A DNA stretch of 64,000 nucleotides from Ferrimonas pelagia (GTDB taxonomy: Bacteria > Pseudomonadota > Gammaproteobacteria > Enterobacterales > Shewanellaceae). The notes beneath the pieces are model-generated. The model did not search any database. It worked only from the letters and a program-made list of their open reading frames with translations, and was not told where the DNA came from. The stretch lies in contig NZ_BAABJZ010000094.1 in assembly GCF_039543565.1 (NCBI RefSeq), positions 15,254 to 79,253 on the forward strand, written 5' to 3'. Both the position numbers and the translations under genes were made by a program. This document shows positions 33,855 to 43,490 of the stretch, piece after piece. The first letter of the stretch is position 1; the number at the start of each line of letters is the position of its first letter.

Positions 33855-36236
33855 TCAAAGCCCCAGTAAGCGCTCCAACCAGTTGCGCTCGCCGTCGTCT
33901 GCTCGCTCCGACTCAACACCGCCACAGCGGGCCGAGCTCGACCAGCTTTCTCTATCCGCCGGCAACGCCACCGCGCCACGGCAACGAGCCCCGACCGCCG
34001 CGCCGGTACGCGGCTCAAAATAGCCATCGACGATCTGGGGTGGGCGGGTCAACACCAAAGACAGCGGCTCACGCTCATCCAGATAACGCTGGTACAGCGG
34101 CAGCGCCGCCGAGCTGCCATACAGGCCGGCCGCACTGTTGTCATCGCGCCCGACCCAACTGATCACCACATCGCGATCGTCAAAGCCGGCGTACCACGCA
34201 TCCCGACCATTACTGGTGGTGCCGGTTTTGCCCGCCAGGGTGACGTGCGGGAACTGGCGCCCTAACCGGGCCGCGGTGCCTTCCGACACCACCTTGGTCA
34301 TGGCGTAGTTAGTCAGCCACGCCGCCCCGGCCGGCAACACCTGCTCCGATGGCGGAAGCTGCTCGACCAGGCGTTCGCCCTGCTTATTGAGCACATGGCC
34401 GATGGCATACAGCTCGCGGTAGCGCCCACCGTCTGCCAGGGTCTGATAGAGCTGCGCGACCTGAAGAGGACTGGCATCCAGCGCCCCCAGCAGCAGCGCC
34501 GGATTGGGTCGGATCCGCCCGGACCAGCCCGCCTTATATAGGGTCGAGCTGACCGCATCGAGTCCGATCGCCATGCCCAGATTCACCGTCGGCACGTTGT
34601 AGGACTTCACCAGCGCCTCCAGCAGCGACACCTCACCGCGGAAGGCCTTATCGACGTTCTGCGGCTCCCACACCTGACCATTGCTGCTTTTCATGCTGAT
34701 CGGCTCATCCTTGAGCGGCGTCATCAGGTTGTACTGCTCCGGCGCTGCCAGTGCCGTCAGATACACATGAGGCTTAAGCAGTGAACCCACCGGTCGGCGT
34801 GCATCCAGCGCCCGGTTGAAGCCGCGGTAGTTGGGATCCCGATCCGCCACCACCGCCAACACACCGCCCTGATAGCGATCCACCACCACCATCGCCGCCT
34901 GCAGCTGATCGTCGTTGCGCTGGGCGATCAGATCGGCCATGCCCGCCTTCACCGCGCGCTCCGCCGCCTGTTGCGCCAAGGGATCCAGCGTGGTGTACAC
35001 CTTCAGCCCGGATTGATGCAGCACGTTATCGCCAAAACGCTGAGCCAATTCACGCTGCATCAGGGCACGGAAGCCCGGCAACTTATGACGCTGACGCCAG
35101 TTAGGATCCCGCAGGGACAGATCACTGCTGACCTGCTGCTGGTAGTCGTGACTGCTGATCAGCCCCTGCTCCAACATCAGTTTCAGCACCAGATCCCGCC
35201 GCGCCTGCGCCCGCTCCGGAAAGCGCCACGGATTGTAATAACTGGGGCCTTTGATCATCGCCACCAGCAGCGCCTGCTGGGCCAGATCGATCTCATCCAG
35301 CGGCGTGCCAAAGTAGTGCCAGGCCGCCAAGCCGACGCCGTGCACCGCGATGGCGCCATCCTGCCCCATGTACACCTCATTGAGGTACGCCTCGAGGATC
35401 TCATCCTTGGGGTAGCGGAAATCGATGATCAGCGCCATCAGCGCCTCATTGGCCTTGCGCACAAAGGTGCGATCCCGGGTCAGGAAGAAGTTCTTAGCCA
35501 ACTGCTGGGTCAGGGTACTGCCGCCCTGCACCGTCCGCCCGGCACGCAGGTTGACCACCGCCGCCCGGGCGATCCCCGACAGCGACACGCCGTGATGGTG
35601 ATAGAAATCCTGATCCTCGGTGCGCAGCAACGCCTCCACCAGGGTCTCCGGGATCTCAGTGCGCGGCACAAACAGCCGATCCTCGGTCTCGCCGGTCAGG
35701 ATCCGATCCAGCAGCAAGGGCTCGAGCTGCAAAAAGCCCAGATCGCGGCCATCATTGGAGCGCACCACTCGGTTCACCCGATTGCGCTCAAAGTGCACCA
35801 TCACCTTAGTGGCGCCCTCATAGCCATTGGGGCCATCAAACGCCCGGCGGAACACCTCGATGCGATTCACCGCCACCGCGAACTCCCCCTCCGCGGCGGC
35901 GCGACCAGTATTGCGGTACCCCAGCAGCGCCAACTCATCCTTGAGCTGGCTATGGGTCACGGGCGCCCCCGGGTAGATCGCCATCGGCCGGGCAAACACC
36001 TGCGCCGGCAGGAAAAACTTCTGCCCCTCAAACTTGGCGGCGATCTGACTGTCCAGATAGATCCCATACAGTGCCAGCACCGCGATCCCCGCCAGCGCCC
36101 CCTTGCCCAGCAGGAGCAGCGCACGGCGCCACCAAGCGCCCTTGGCCGTCCCTGACGGCTTGCGCGCGCTCCGGCCGCGACCGGTTTTCTTCACTGCCGC
36201 CTTCTTGGCAGCAGGCTTGTTCGGGCTCTTTGGCAT
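33855..36236 (-). CDS. mrcB: Penicillin-binding protein 1B
   Basis: A 793-residue bifunctional peptidoglycan synthase. A basic cytoplasmic tail and one membrane anchor (about residues 40-62) are followed by a UB2H-like domain. The GT51 glycosyltransferase has the catalytic glutamate in RTEDQDFYHHHGV and GGSTLTQQLAKNFFLTRDRT. The transpeptidase has the active serine in RPVGSLLKPHVY (SxxK), SYN in VKSYNVPT and KTGTTSNGRDAW. It is 18 bp after hrpB on the same strand. Length is normal. Confidence 0.96.
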   Translation of the reverse strand: MPKSPNKPAAKKAAVKKTGRGRSARKPSGTAKGAWWRRALLLLGKGALAGIAVLALYGIYLDSQIAAKFEGQKFFLPAQVFARPMAIYPGAPVTHSQLKDELALLGYRNTGRAAAEGEFAVAVNRIEVFRRAFDGPNGYEGATKVMVHFERNRVNRVVRSNDGRDLGFLQLEPLLLDRILTGETEDRLFVPRTEIPETLVEALLRTEDQDFYHHHGVSLSGIARAAVVNLRAGRTVQGGSTLTQQLAKNFFLTRDRTFVRKANEALMALIIDFRYPKDEILEAYLNEVYMGQDGAIAVHGVGLAAWHYFGTPLDEIDLAQQALLVAMIKGPSYYNPWRFPERAQARRDLVLKLMLEQGLISSHDYQQQVSSDLSLRDPNWRQRHKLPGFRALMQRELAQRFGDNVLHQSGLKVYTTLDPLAQQAAERAVKAGMADLIAQRNDDQLQAAMVVVDRYQGGVLAVVADRDPNYRGFNRALDARRPVGSLLKPHVYLTALAAPEQYNLMTPLKDEPISMKSSNGQVWEPQNVDKAFRGEVSLLEALVKSYNVPTVNLGMAIGLDAVSSTLYKAGWSGRIRPNPALLLGALDASPLQVAQLYQTLADGGRYRELYAIGHVLNKQGERLVEQLPPSEQVLPAGAAWLTNYAMTKVVSEGTAARLGRQFPHVTLAGKTGTTSNGRDAWYAGFDDRDVVISWVGRDDNSAAGLYGSSAALPLYQRYLDEREPLSLVLTRPPQIVDGYFEPRTGAAVGARCRGAVALPADRESWSSSARCGGVESERADDGERNWLERLLGL

Positions 36237-36254
36237 AATGCTTTGATAAACCTA

Positions 36255-38723
36255 TTAACTGTGTTTCTTTACGCGCCGAGTCGGCAGGGTATTGGCCGGA
36301 TCATCCGGCCACAGATGCTTGGGGTAACGCCCGCGCATCTCCTTCTTCACGTCTTGCCAGGCCCCTTGCCAAAAAGCGGCCAGATCCTCGGTGATCTGCA
36401 AAGGCCGTCGCGCCGGCGACAACAGCTCCAAGGTCACCGGCAGCTGGCCACGCGCCAATCGCGGAGTCTCAGACTGGCCGTAGATCTCCTGTACCCGCAC
36501 CGCCAGTCTGACCCCGTCAGCGTGGTAGTGCAACGCAAGCGTACTGCCGGTCGGTACCGTCATCTGCTCCGGCAGCTCCTGCGCCAACAGCGCCTGGATC
36601 GCCCAAGGAATCCGGTTCTTTAATATGCCGTACAGATCCAACTTGGCCAAGGCAGCAAACTTGGTGATCCCATTGAGGTAGGGCACCAGCCACTGCTCCA
36701 GCGTCGCCAGCAGCTGCCCATCATCCAGTTGCGGCCAATCCTGCTCGCTGAGCAGGCGCCCCGCCAACGCCACCCGATGCTGCAGCGCGCGGCATTTGTC
36801 GTTCCAGGGCAGACAGTCCAAGCCGCGGCGACGGATCTCCGCCAGCAAGGCACGCTGATGATCCTCCGGCTCCAGATCGGTCAGCGGCTGGCGCGCCACG
36901 ATCAACGCCCCCAGCCGGGTATGCAGCTCGGCACGCAGCACGCCGCTTTTGCGATCAAACTCCGCCTGACGCTGCCGCTCAAACAGATGCGGCGCCACCG
37001 CCTCCAGCGCACCGAGCTCCAGCTCCGCCGCGAGGAAGATCAGGCCATCGCTGCGCCCCGCCCGCTCATTGAGGCTGGCCACCGCCAAAAACGGCGTGCC
37101 CAACAGGGGATCCTGCTCCGCCAGCGTGGCCCCACTGCCATTGGACAGCTGATAGCGCAGGCCCTGATCGCGACACTGACCGATCCGATCCGGATAGGCC
37201 AGCGCCAGCAGCAAACCGGCCTCGCTGTGATGCGCCGCCACCGGCCGCGCCTTGATGCGACGGCCGAGCTGCTCAAACCAACGCTTGGCCATCTGGCCAT
37301 GCCGACCCGCGTCCGCCGCACTGAGACGGCGGCCCAGATCCGCCCCCAGATCGCGCCCACGCAAGGGATCGCCCTCCTCGATCACCGCCGCGATCAAACA
37401 CGCCAACTTGAGCGCACCGGGGATCTCCGCCTCCAACTGCGCCGCACGCAGCAGCATCAAGCCCTGACGCGGATCGGCCCCCAGCTCATGCACCTGCCGC
37501 CCCAGCCGGGTCAGCTTGCCCTCCGAGCCCAGCAATCCCAGCTGGGTCAACAGCTGCGCCGCCTTGATCAATGCATTGGCTGGCGGCGGCGTCAGCCACG
37601 CCAGCTCCTGCGCCGTGCTGCCCCAAGCCGCCAGCTCCAGCACCAACGCGGTCAGATCGGCCCGCTGGATCTCCGCCGTCTCCGCCTCGGCCAGCCCCTG
37701 CTGCATCGCTTCGCTCCACAGCCGCACACAGTGCCCCGGCATCAAACGACCGGCCCGGCCCGCGCGCTGCGCCGCCGACGCCCGGCTGATCCGCACCGTC
37801 TCCAAGCGGCTCTGGCCACTGCGCAGATTGAAGCTGGCGCGGCGCTGCAACCCCGCGTCCACCACCACGGAGATCCCCTCAATGGTCAGACTCGACTCGG
37901 CGATGTTGGTGGCCAGCACCACCTTACGCAGGCCCGGCGCCGGCGGCTGAACCGCCGCGTCCTGCTCCTTCGGCGCCAATTGGCCATACAAAGGGCAGAT
38001 CAAAACCTCCTCCGGCAGCCGCTCGGCCAGTTGCTCCGCCGCACGGCGGATCTCGCCCATGCCCGGCAGGAACACCAAGATATTGCCGTCGCGCGCCGCC
38101 AGCTGACGTCGAACCTGCGCCACCAGATCATTGAGCCAAAACGACGGATTGGCCGGAGCGGCATACTCCACGCTCACCGGATAGCTGCGTCCTTCGCTTT
38201 CCAGCAGCACCGCATCCGGCAGCAACTGGGCCAAGGGCTGGCCCTCGAGCGTGGCCGACATCAGCATCACGCGGAGATCGTCGCGCAAGCCCCCCTGCAC
38301 CTCCAGTGCCAGCGCCAGCGCCAGATCCGTCGCCAGATGACGCTCATGCACCTCATCGAACAGGATCAGCGCCACGCCTTCCAGCTCGGGATCGGCCTGG
38401 ATCATCCGGGTCAGCACCCCTTCGGTGATCACCTCCAGCCGCGTCTCCGGCCCAACACGGGTCTCACCGCGCACCCGCAAGCCAACGCGTTGCCCTACTT
38501 TCTCGCCCAGCTGCGTCGCCAGATAGCGAGCGATCATCCGCGCCGCCAGACGCCGCGGCTCCAGCAGCAGGATCTTGCCGTCGATCTGCGACCAATCCAG
38601 CATCGCCAGCGGCAACGCCGTCGACTTCCCTGCGCCGGTCGGAGCTTGTAAGATCAGCTGGTTATGGCTTTGCAGTGCGTGGCGGATCGGATCAAACAGA
38701 TCCACAATGGGCAACTTGGACAC
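36255..38723 (-). CDS. hrpB: ATP-dependent helicase HrpB
   Basis: An 822-residue DEAH-box RNA helicase. Motif I is LQAPTGAGKST, motif II is LFDEVHERHLATD (DEVH), motif III is LMSATLEGQPLA, and motif VI is QRAGRAGRLMPGHC. The C-terminal HrpB domain ends with MRGRYPKHLWPDDP. It begins at GTG with no obvious ribosome site. Conserved next to mrcB and thpR in enterobacteria. Its cellular role in bacteria is poorly defined. Confidence 0.95.
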   Translation of the reverse strand: MSKLPIVDLFDPIRHALQSHNQLILQAPTGAGKSTALPLAMLDWSQIDGKILLLEPRRLAARMIARYLATQLGEKVGQRVGLRVRGETRVGPETRLEVITEGVLTRMIQADPELEGVALILFDEVHERHLATDLALALALEVQGGLRDDLRVMLMSATLEGQPLAQLLPDAVLLESEGRSYPVSVEYAAPANPSFWLNDLVAQVRRQLAARDGNILVFLPGMGEIRRAAEQLAERLPEEVLICPLYGQLAPKEQDAAVQPPAPGLRKVVLATNIAESSLTIEGISVVVDAGLQRRASFNLRSGQSRLETVRISRASAAQRAGRAGRLMPGHCVRLWSEAMQQGLAEAETAEIQRADLTALVLELAAWGSTAQELAWLTPPPANALIKAAQLLTQLGLLGSEGKLTRLGRQVHELGADPRQGLMLLRAAQLEAEIPGALKLACLIAAVIEEGDPLRGRDLGADLGRRLSAADAGRHGQMAKRWFEQLGRRIKARPVAAHHSEAGLLLALAYPDRIGQCRDQGLRYQLSNGSGATLAEQDPLLGTPFLAVASLNERAGRSDGLIFLAAELELGALEAVAPHLFERQRQAEFDRKSGVLRAELHTRLGALIVARQPLTDLEPEDHQRALLAEIRRRGLDCLPWNDKCRALQHRVALAGRLLSEQDWPQLDDGQLLATLEQWLVPYLNGITKFAALAKLDLYGILKNRIPWAIQALLAQELPEQMTVPTGSTLALHYHADGVRLAVRVQEIYGQSETPRLARGQLPVTLELLSPARRPLQITEDLAAFWQGAWQDVKKEMRGRYPKHLWPDDPANTLPTRRVKKHS

Positions 38724-38845
38724 AGATAGGGCTCATTCAGTCAAACAGGCCGACAGTGTACTGAGCGCCTGCCGACTGTCCAATGTTCGCCGCCCCGGCC
38801 GGCGACTTTTTCACACACCAGCGTTCTTGATAGCGGGAGAATTGG

Positions 38846-39373
38846 ATGGCACAACGACTGTTTTTCGCCTTACCGGTCGCGCGCACCAGTCAGTTGGCCC
38901 TGCTCAAGTTGCAGAGCCAACTGGCCCAGGCCGGCATCCATGGCCGGATGATCCCCGCCACCAATTTTCATCTGACCCTGGCCTTCCTCGGCAGCGTCAC
39001 CGCAAGCCAGAAAGACGCGTTGCTGGCCCGGCTGGCGGATCTGACCGTGCCGGATCTGCACCTCGAGCTGGATACCCTGCACTACTGGGCCAAACCCGGC
39101 ATTGTCGCCCTAGGCGCCCGCCGCACCCCGATCGCGCTGGGCCAACTGGCGACCCAGTTACAGCAGGACGCCTATCAGCACGGGCTGCACCCAACCCGGC
39201 ACGCTTTTCGCCCCCACATCACCCTGTTTCGCGGCGCCTCGGCGCTGCTGCCAGATCTTGCCCATGTGCCAGAGCAACCCATCGTCATGACCAGCCACAG
39301 CGTCGAACTCATGGTGTCGGTGAACGGCCCGGCCGGCGTGGAGTACCACTGTCTAAAACGTTGGCAGCGGTAA
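38846..39373 (+). CDS. thpR: RNA 2',3'-cyclic phosphodiesterase
   Basis: A 175-residue 2H phosphoesterase (LigT family). The two catalytic HxT motifs are FHLTLAFLG (about residue 43) and FRPHITLFRGA (about residue 127). It hydrolyses 2',3'-cyclic phosphate ends of RNA. GGGAG lies before the ATG. Divergent from hrpB with about 120 bp between, as in E. coli. Confidence 0.93.
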   Translation: MAQRLFFALPVARTSQLALLKLQSQLAQAGIHGRMIPATNFHLTLAFLGSVTASQKDALLARLADLTVPDLHLELDTLHYWAKPGIVALGARRTPIALGQLATQLQQDAYQHGLHPTRHAFRPHITLFRGASALLPDLAHVPEQPIVMTSHSVELMVSVNGPAGVEYHCLKRWQR

Positions 39374-39493
39374 CGAAACAGAGAGCACAGCGTACGTCCG
39401 ATACGCAGCGTCGGACAGCGCTCGCCCACGGCGTGGGCCTTACCTGCCGCTCTCGCAGCACATTCGTGACTCGAAACGCGAAGCGCCCAAGTA

Positions 39494-39529
39494 CAAAAAC
39501 GCCGAAGCAGATAGGCTTCGGCGTTTTTG
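39494..39529. terminator. Bidirectional terminator between thpR and pepB
   Basis: A 15-bp perfect inverted repeat, CAAAAACGCCGAAGC / GCTTCGGCGTTTTTG, with loop AGATAG. A run flanks one side and T run the other, so it can end transcription from both convergent genes. Confidence 0.92.
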
Positions 39530-39549
39530 CATGCTCCCCTTTCCGTCGC

Positions 39550-40824
39550 TTAAGCGTCCTGCAGCAACTTTGCCACGGTGAGCATGCCCAAAGCGGTGGC
39601 GCCTTCATGGTTGAGGCCATTGCCGCCGACATACGCGCCCGCCAGATCGATGTGGATCCAGCCTTTAGGCGGCGTCCCGGCAAAACGGCTGAGGAAGCCC
39701 GCGGCATTGGAAGCCCCGCCCGCGCCGCCCCCTTTCTGAGTGGTGCTGTTAGCAGTATCGGCAAACACCGACGGACATTTGTCCGCGTGCAGCGGCGCCA
39801 ACGGCAAACGCCACAGGCCTTCATCCACCGCCGCCGCCGCGGCCAGTGCGTCAGTGGCCGCGCTGTCGCAGGGGGTAAACAGGGCGTTGTAATCGCTGCC
39901 AACCGCGGTCATGGCGGCACCGGTCAGGGTGGCGGCATCGATAATGCGCTCAGCACCGGCCTCATTCGCCGCCATCAGGCCGTCCGCCAGCACCAAGCGG
40001 CCCTCGGCGTCGGTATTGACGATCTCGACACTGGTGCCGTTCTTATAGTGCAGGATATCGCCCAGTTTGTAGGCGTGACCGGAGATCAGGTTCTCGGCAC
40101 AGCACAGGTACAGCTTGACCCGCTTGTTCAGGCCCTGCTTAATGGCCAGCTTCAACGCCGCCGAGACGGTGGCGGCACCGCCCATGTCACACTTCATGGT
40201 CACCATCCCGGCGGACGGCTTGATCGAGTAGCCCCCCGAATCAAAGGTGATCCCTTTGCCCACCAGCGCCACGGACACCGGCGCATTGGCATCACCGGTC
40301 GGGTTGTAATCCAGCTCCAGCAAGACCGGTGGCCGCTCCGAACCCCGGCCCACTGCGTGAACGCCGATCCACCCCGCCGCCAGCAAGGCATCCCCGACAA
40401 TACGACGGGTAGTGACGTGCTCCGGCGCCGCGGCACTGATCCGCTCGGCCACCTCGTCCGCCAACACTTCCGGGCTCAGCGCTTCCGGACTGGCATGAGT
40501 CAGAGATTTGAGCCATAAAGCCGCATCGCGCTGCGCGTCCAGTGACTCGGCGTCGCTGGCCCAGGCGATGGTGCCCGGCTCCAACGCCTCGCCAAAGCCG
40601 CAGGCAAAGCGCCACTGCAAGGCACGGGTCCAGCCTTCACCGGACAAGGCCACATCCCGGATCCCCTGGCCGGTGAGTTTGCGCGCGGCGGACTGAATGA
40701 TCCGCGCCGGCTCCCCCTCACTCAGATGGATGCAGGCCCCCTCGCCGCTGAAACTGATCTTGCTCTTACCCCATTGCGCCGGGGCCGGTTGGTCGCTCAA
40801 TACGACGTTGAGGATCTCACTCAT
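39550..40824 (-). CDS. pepB: Peptidase B, M17-family aminopeptidase
   Basis: A 424-residue leucyl-aminopeptidase-type enzyme. The M17 signature NTDAEGRLVLADGL and the metal/catalytic block VGKGITFDSGGYSIKPSAGM with MKCDMGGAA are all intact. The short N-terminal domain fits PepB rather than PepA. It sits between thpR and sfsA, interrupting an otherwise E. coli-like order. It probably hexamerises and releases N-terminal residues from small peptides. Confidence 0.93.
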   Translation of the reverse strand: MSEILNVVLSDQPAPAQWGKSKISFSGEGACIHLSEGEPARIIQSAARKLTGQGIRDVALSGEGWTRALQWRFACGFGEALEPGTIAWASDAESLDAQRDAALWLKSLTHASPEALSPEVLADEVAERISAAAPEHVTTRRIVGDALLAAGWIGVHAVGRGSERPPVLLELDYNPTGDANAPVSVALVGKGITFDSGGYSIKPSAGMVTMKCDMGGAATVSAALKLAIKQGLNKRVKLYLCCAENLISGHAYKLGDILHYKNGTSVEIVNTDAEGRLVLADGLMAANEAGAERIIDAATLTGAAMTAVGSDYNALFTPCDSAATDALAAAAAVDEGLWRLPLAPLHADKCPSVFADTANSTTQKGGGAGGASNAAGFLSRFAGTPPKGWIHIDLAGAYVGGNGLNHEGATALGMLTVAKLLQDA

Positions 40825-41032
40825 GCTCTATTCCTTGAATAACTGTTAGCTGTCATCGATCCAGTGTAACATTCTGTCTCATTGGCGCAGCGGCCCATTC
40901 ACCGTCGCATTCAATGCCTTTACCAGCTGAGCATTCCTACCGGCATATTCGTTGCAGACAATCGGCAAAACCGAACAAAAGGCGGATTTTTAACGTGGTA
41001 AAGTGCGCCTTCGCCCGAGGAGCCGAATACCG

Positions 41033-41758
41033 ATGGAATTCTCCACCCCGCTTGATAGTGCCACTCTGATCAAACGCTACAAACGCTTTCTCGCTGACGT
41101 CACATTGCAAGACGGCAGCGAAACCACCCTACATTGCCCCAATACCGGCGCCATGACCGGTTGCGCTGGCGTCGGCTGGCGAGTCTGGTACTCCACCTCT
41201 GACAACCCCAAACGCAAATACCCCTGTACGTGGGAGTGGGTCGAGAGCGATCGGGGCGATCGCATCATGGTCAACACGGCGCGGGCAAATGGGTTAGCGG
41301 AAGAGGCGATCCGAGCTAAACTGCTGCCGATCTTATCCAGTTATGACGTCATAAAACGGGAAGTAAAGTACGGCGCAGAGAACAGCCGGATCGATCTGCT
41401 GCTACAGGGAGCCGATGGCATCGACTGCTACGTCGAAGTCAAAAATGTCACATTGCTAGGCCAGGATGGTCAGGGCTACTTTCCCGATACGGTCACCACC
41501 CGGGGTCAAAAGCATCTGCGCGAGCTGATGACCATGGTGCAGGCGGGCCAACGGGCGGCCATCCTCTTTATCGTGCCGCACACAGGGATCCAACGGGTCG
41601 CGCCCGCCGTACATATCGATGAGGATTATGCCCGATTGTGCCATCAGGCCCAGCAGGCCGGGGTTCAGTTTTATGCCGTTGGCTGCGACATGGATCCCCA
41701 GTCGGTGAAGCCGGTGACGACTTTACCGGTCTTAATACCAGATGTAGCGGAAAAATAA
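41033..41758 (+). CDS. sfsA: SfsA family protein
   Basis: A 241-residue protein matching SfsA along its length: IKRYKRFLADV, HCPNTGAMTGC, then AENSRIDLLL and CYVEVKNVTL, and FPDTVTTRGQKHLREL. The D..EVK arrangement resembles a nuclease active site; SfsA has been proposed to bind DNA and affect sugar fermentation. ATG at 41033 follows GAGGAGCC. It is upstream of dksA, as in E. coli. Confidence 0.95.
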   Translation: MEFSTPLDSATLIKRYKRFLADVTLQDGSETTLHCPNTGAMTGCAGVGWRVWYSTSDNPKRKYPCTWEWVESDRGDRIMVNTARANGLAEEAIRAKLLPILSSYDVIKREVKYGAENSRIDLLLQGADGIDCYVEVKNVTLLGQDGQGYFPDTVTTRGQKHLRELMTMVQAGQRAAILFIVPHTGIQRVAPAVHIDEDYARLCHQAQQAGVQFYAVGCDMDPQSVKPVTTLPVLIPDVAEK

Positions 41759-41964
41759 TGACCTAGCCCCAATATGGACGGTAAACGTGAATATGACGCA
41801 ACTCCAGGCGCTTGCGAATGTGTGACTTGCGTGTTATACCGCTCAATTGATTTGTTCTAGCTAGCAATCTGGTTCGCAAGGATTTGCGCAAACGAGATCC
41901 ATCTGGTATATGTACCGCCCCAATCAGAGGATTGCCTCTCGTATTTAGTAACAGGAGACGCCTG

Positions 41965-42411
41965 ATGCCGCAGGGCAAGACAAAGAAAATCGGCGTATTG
42001 GCATACGCCAACGTGGAGCCTTACCGCGAAAGTGCCGGTGAGGAATACATGAACGAGAAGCAACTGGCTCACTTCAAAACCATCCTGGAAGCCTGGCGCA
42101 ACCAGCTGCGTGAAGAAGTTGACCGCACCTTGCACCACATGCAGGACGAAGCGGCCAATTTCCCTGATCCAGTGGATCGCGCTGCCCAGGAAGAAGAGTT
42201 TAGCCTGGAACTGCGCACTCGCGACCGCGAACGTAAGCTGATCAAAAAGATCGAAAAGACCCTGGTGAAAGTCCAGGAAGACGACTTTGGTTTCTGCGAT
42301 TCCTGCGGGATCGAGATCGGCATCCGCCGGCTTGAAGCCCGTCCAACAGCCGATCAATGCATCGACTGTAAGACGCTGGCAGAGATCAAAGAGAAGCAGA
42401 TGGTCGGCTAA
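41965..42411 (+). CDS. dksA: RNA polymerase-binding transcription factor DksA
   Basis: A 148-residue secondary-channel regulator working with ppGpp. It has the coiled-coil region MNEKQLAHFKTILEAWRNQL and DEAANFPDPVDRAAQEEEFS with the Asp/Ala tip of DksA. The zinc finger is CDSCGIEIGIRRLEARP with CIDCK. ATG at 41965 is preceded by AGGAGA. Near-identity to E. coli in the core is evident; only the first 25 residues differ. A terminator follows 17 bp after the stop. Confidence 0.97.
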   Translation: MPQGKTKKIGVLAYANVEPYRESAGEEYMNEKQLAHFKTILEAWRNQLREEVDRTLHHMQDEAANFPDPVDRAAQEEEFSLELRTRDRERKLIKKIEKTLVKVQEDDFGFCDSCGIEIGIRRLEARPTADQCIDCKTLAEIKEKQMVG

Positions 42412-42428
42412 AGCCGAACACTGCAGAG

Positions 42429-42454
42429 ACGGGAGGCTTGGCCTCCCGTTTTTC
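42429..42454 (+). terminator. Terminator between dksA and gluQ, abutting the first gluQ start
   Basis: ACGGGAGGC / GCCTCCCGT with a 3-base loop and T run ends one base before an ATG at 42455 in the gluQ frame. A terminator at this place is known for dksA-gluQ in enterobacteria and lowers gluQ expression. Confidence 0.88.
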
Positions 42455-42481
42455 ATGGTTGCCACTCAACAACACCAGCCC

Positions 42482-43378
42482 ATGCCAACAGCTCCCCATT
42501 CCGGCTACATCGGCCGTTTCGCCCCCTCTCCCTCCGGTCCCTTGCACTTTGGCTCACTGATCGCCGCCGTCGGCAGCTATCTGCGTGCCCGCAGTCAGCA
42601 GGGTCAGTGGTTGGTGCGAATGGAAGATCTGGATCCGCCCCGAGAGATCGCCGGTGCCGCGGACGATATCCTGCGCACACTGGAGCACTACGGGCTGTAC
42701 TGGGATGACACCGTGCTCTATCAGAGCCAGTGCCATGACCGCTACGAGCAGCACCTGTCCGAGCTGCTGCAGCACGGAGAAGGCTATTACTGCCAGTGCA
42801 CCCGCAAGCGGATCAAAAGCATCGGTGGGCTGTATGACGGTCACTGCCGTACGCTGGCGCTGCCCGCCGACGGCTGTGCCATCCGGCTGCACAACCGCAT
42901 CGGCATCGACCACTTCGTCGATGGCCTGCTCGGACCGATCCAGACCGACGTCGCGTTTGCCCGCGAGGACTTTATCCTCAAGCGCCGCGACGGTTTGTAC
43001 GCCTATCAGTTAGCGGTGGTGTTGGACGATCACGCCCAGCGGATCACCGAAGTGGTGCGAGGCAACGATCTGCTCGAAGCCACGGTGCGCCAGCTGTCGC
43101 TGTTCCAGCAGCTCGGCTGGTCAGCGCCGGCCTTTTTGCATCTGCCACTGGCGGTGCAGGCCGACGGCAACAAGCTGTCCAAACAAAATCACGCTCCCGC
43201 GCTGAGCGCGACGGAATTGAGCAGCAACCTGGCGCTGGCGCTGGCGTTTTTGGGTCACCCCGCTCCGTCAGAGCTGCAACGTGCGCCGGTCAACGAACAG
43301 CTCGAATGGGCCGTCACGCAATTTCAGGTAGACCAACTGCCGCAACAACGCCAGATCTTGGCGCCAAAAGCGGGCTAA
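42482..43378 (+). CDS. gluQ: Glutamyl-Q tRNA(Asp) synthetase
   Basis: A 298-residue (from 42482) truncated glutamyl-tRNA-synthetase paralogue that puts glutamate on the queuosine base of tRNA-Asp. The class I signature appears as GRFAPSPSGPLHFGSL; the second motif is near NKLSKQNHAP (KMSKS-like). Four zinc ligands are suggested by CQCTRKRI and a later Cys-His. Two starts are possible: 42455 (MVATQQ), which directly follows the terminator T run, or 42482. I prefer 42482 since the family begins just after it, but no clear ribosome site decides. Confidence 0.9.
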   Translation: MPTAPHSGYIGRFAPSPSGPLHFGSLIAAVGSYLRARSQQGQWLVRMEDLDPPREIAGAADDILRTLEHYGLYWDDTVLYQSQCHDRYEQHLSELLQHGEGYYCQCTRKRIKSIGGLYDGHCRTLALPADGCAIRLHNRIGIDHFVDGLLGPIQTDVAFAREDFILKRRDGLYAYQLAVVLDDHAQRITEVVRGNDLLEATVRQLSLFQQLGWSAPAFLHLPLAVQADGNKLSKQNHAPALSATELSSNLALALAFLGHPAPSELQRAPVNEQLEWAVTQFQVDQLPQQRQILAPKAG

Positions 43379-43477
43379 CCGAGCCAGAACGGCTTATCAT
43401 TTAATCGGCCGTGGTATATCATTGCGCGCCATAATCGCAGCGTGCCCAGCGCACGCATTAACAGGCAGGAAATCAAC

Positions 43478-43490
43478 GAGGTGTCCCATT
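43478..43490 (+). promoter_or_regulatory. Ribosome binding site and AUU start codon of pcnB
   Basis: GAGGTG (43478-43483) is followed, after a short spacer, by ATT at 43488-43490. No ATG or GTG is available in frame until Val49 of the product, in the conserved core. The ATT position aligns with the AUU start described for E. coli pcnB. Confidence 0.75.

Noticed and set aside
34971..36155. 394-residue plus-strand open frame opposite mrcB
   Set aside because: Antisense of a complete PBP1b gene with all catalytic motifs; no independent support.
36729..38651. 640-residue plus-strand open frame opposite hrpB
   Set aside because: It is an antisense shadow: composition is Gln/Arg/His/Leu-rich with no domain, and the minus strand encodes an intact HrpB.
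38575..40518. 647-residue plus-strand open frame spanning hrpB, thpR and pepB
   Set aside because: It runs through three recognised genes in the wrong frame or strand, so it is a GC-driven open frame.
42287..42454. Upstream extension of gluQ into the dksA coding region
   Set aside because: The extra residues come from out-of-frame dksA sequence and the terminator; the family begins near 42482.
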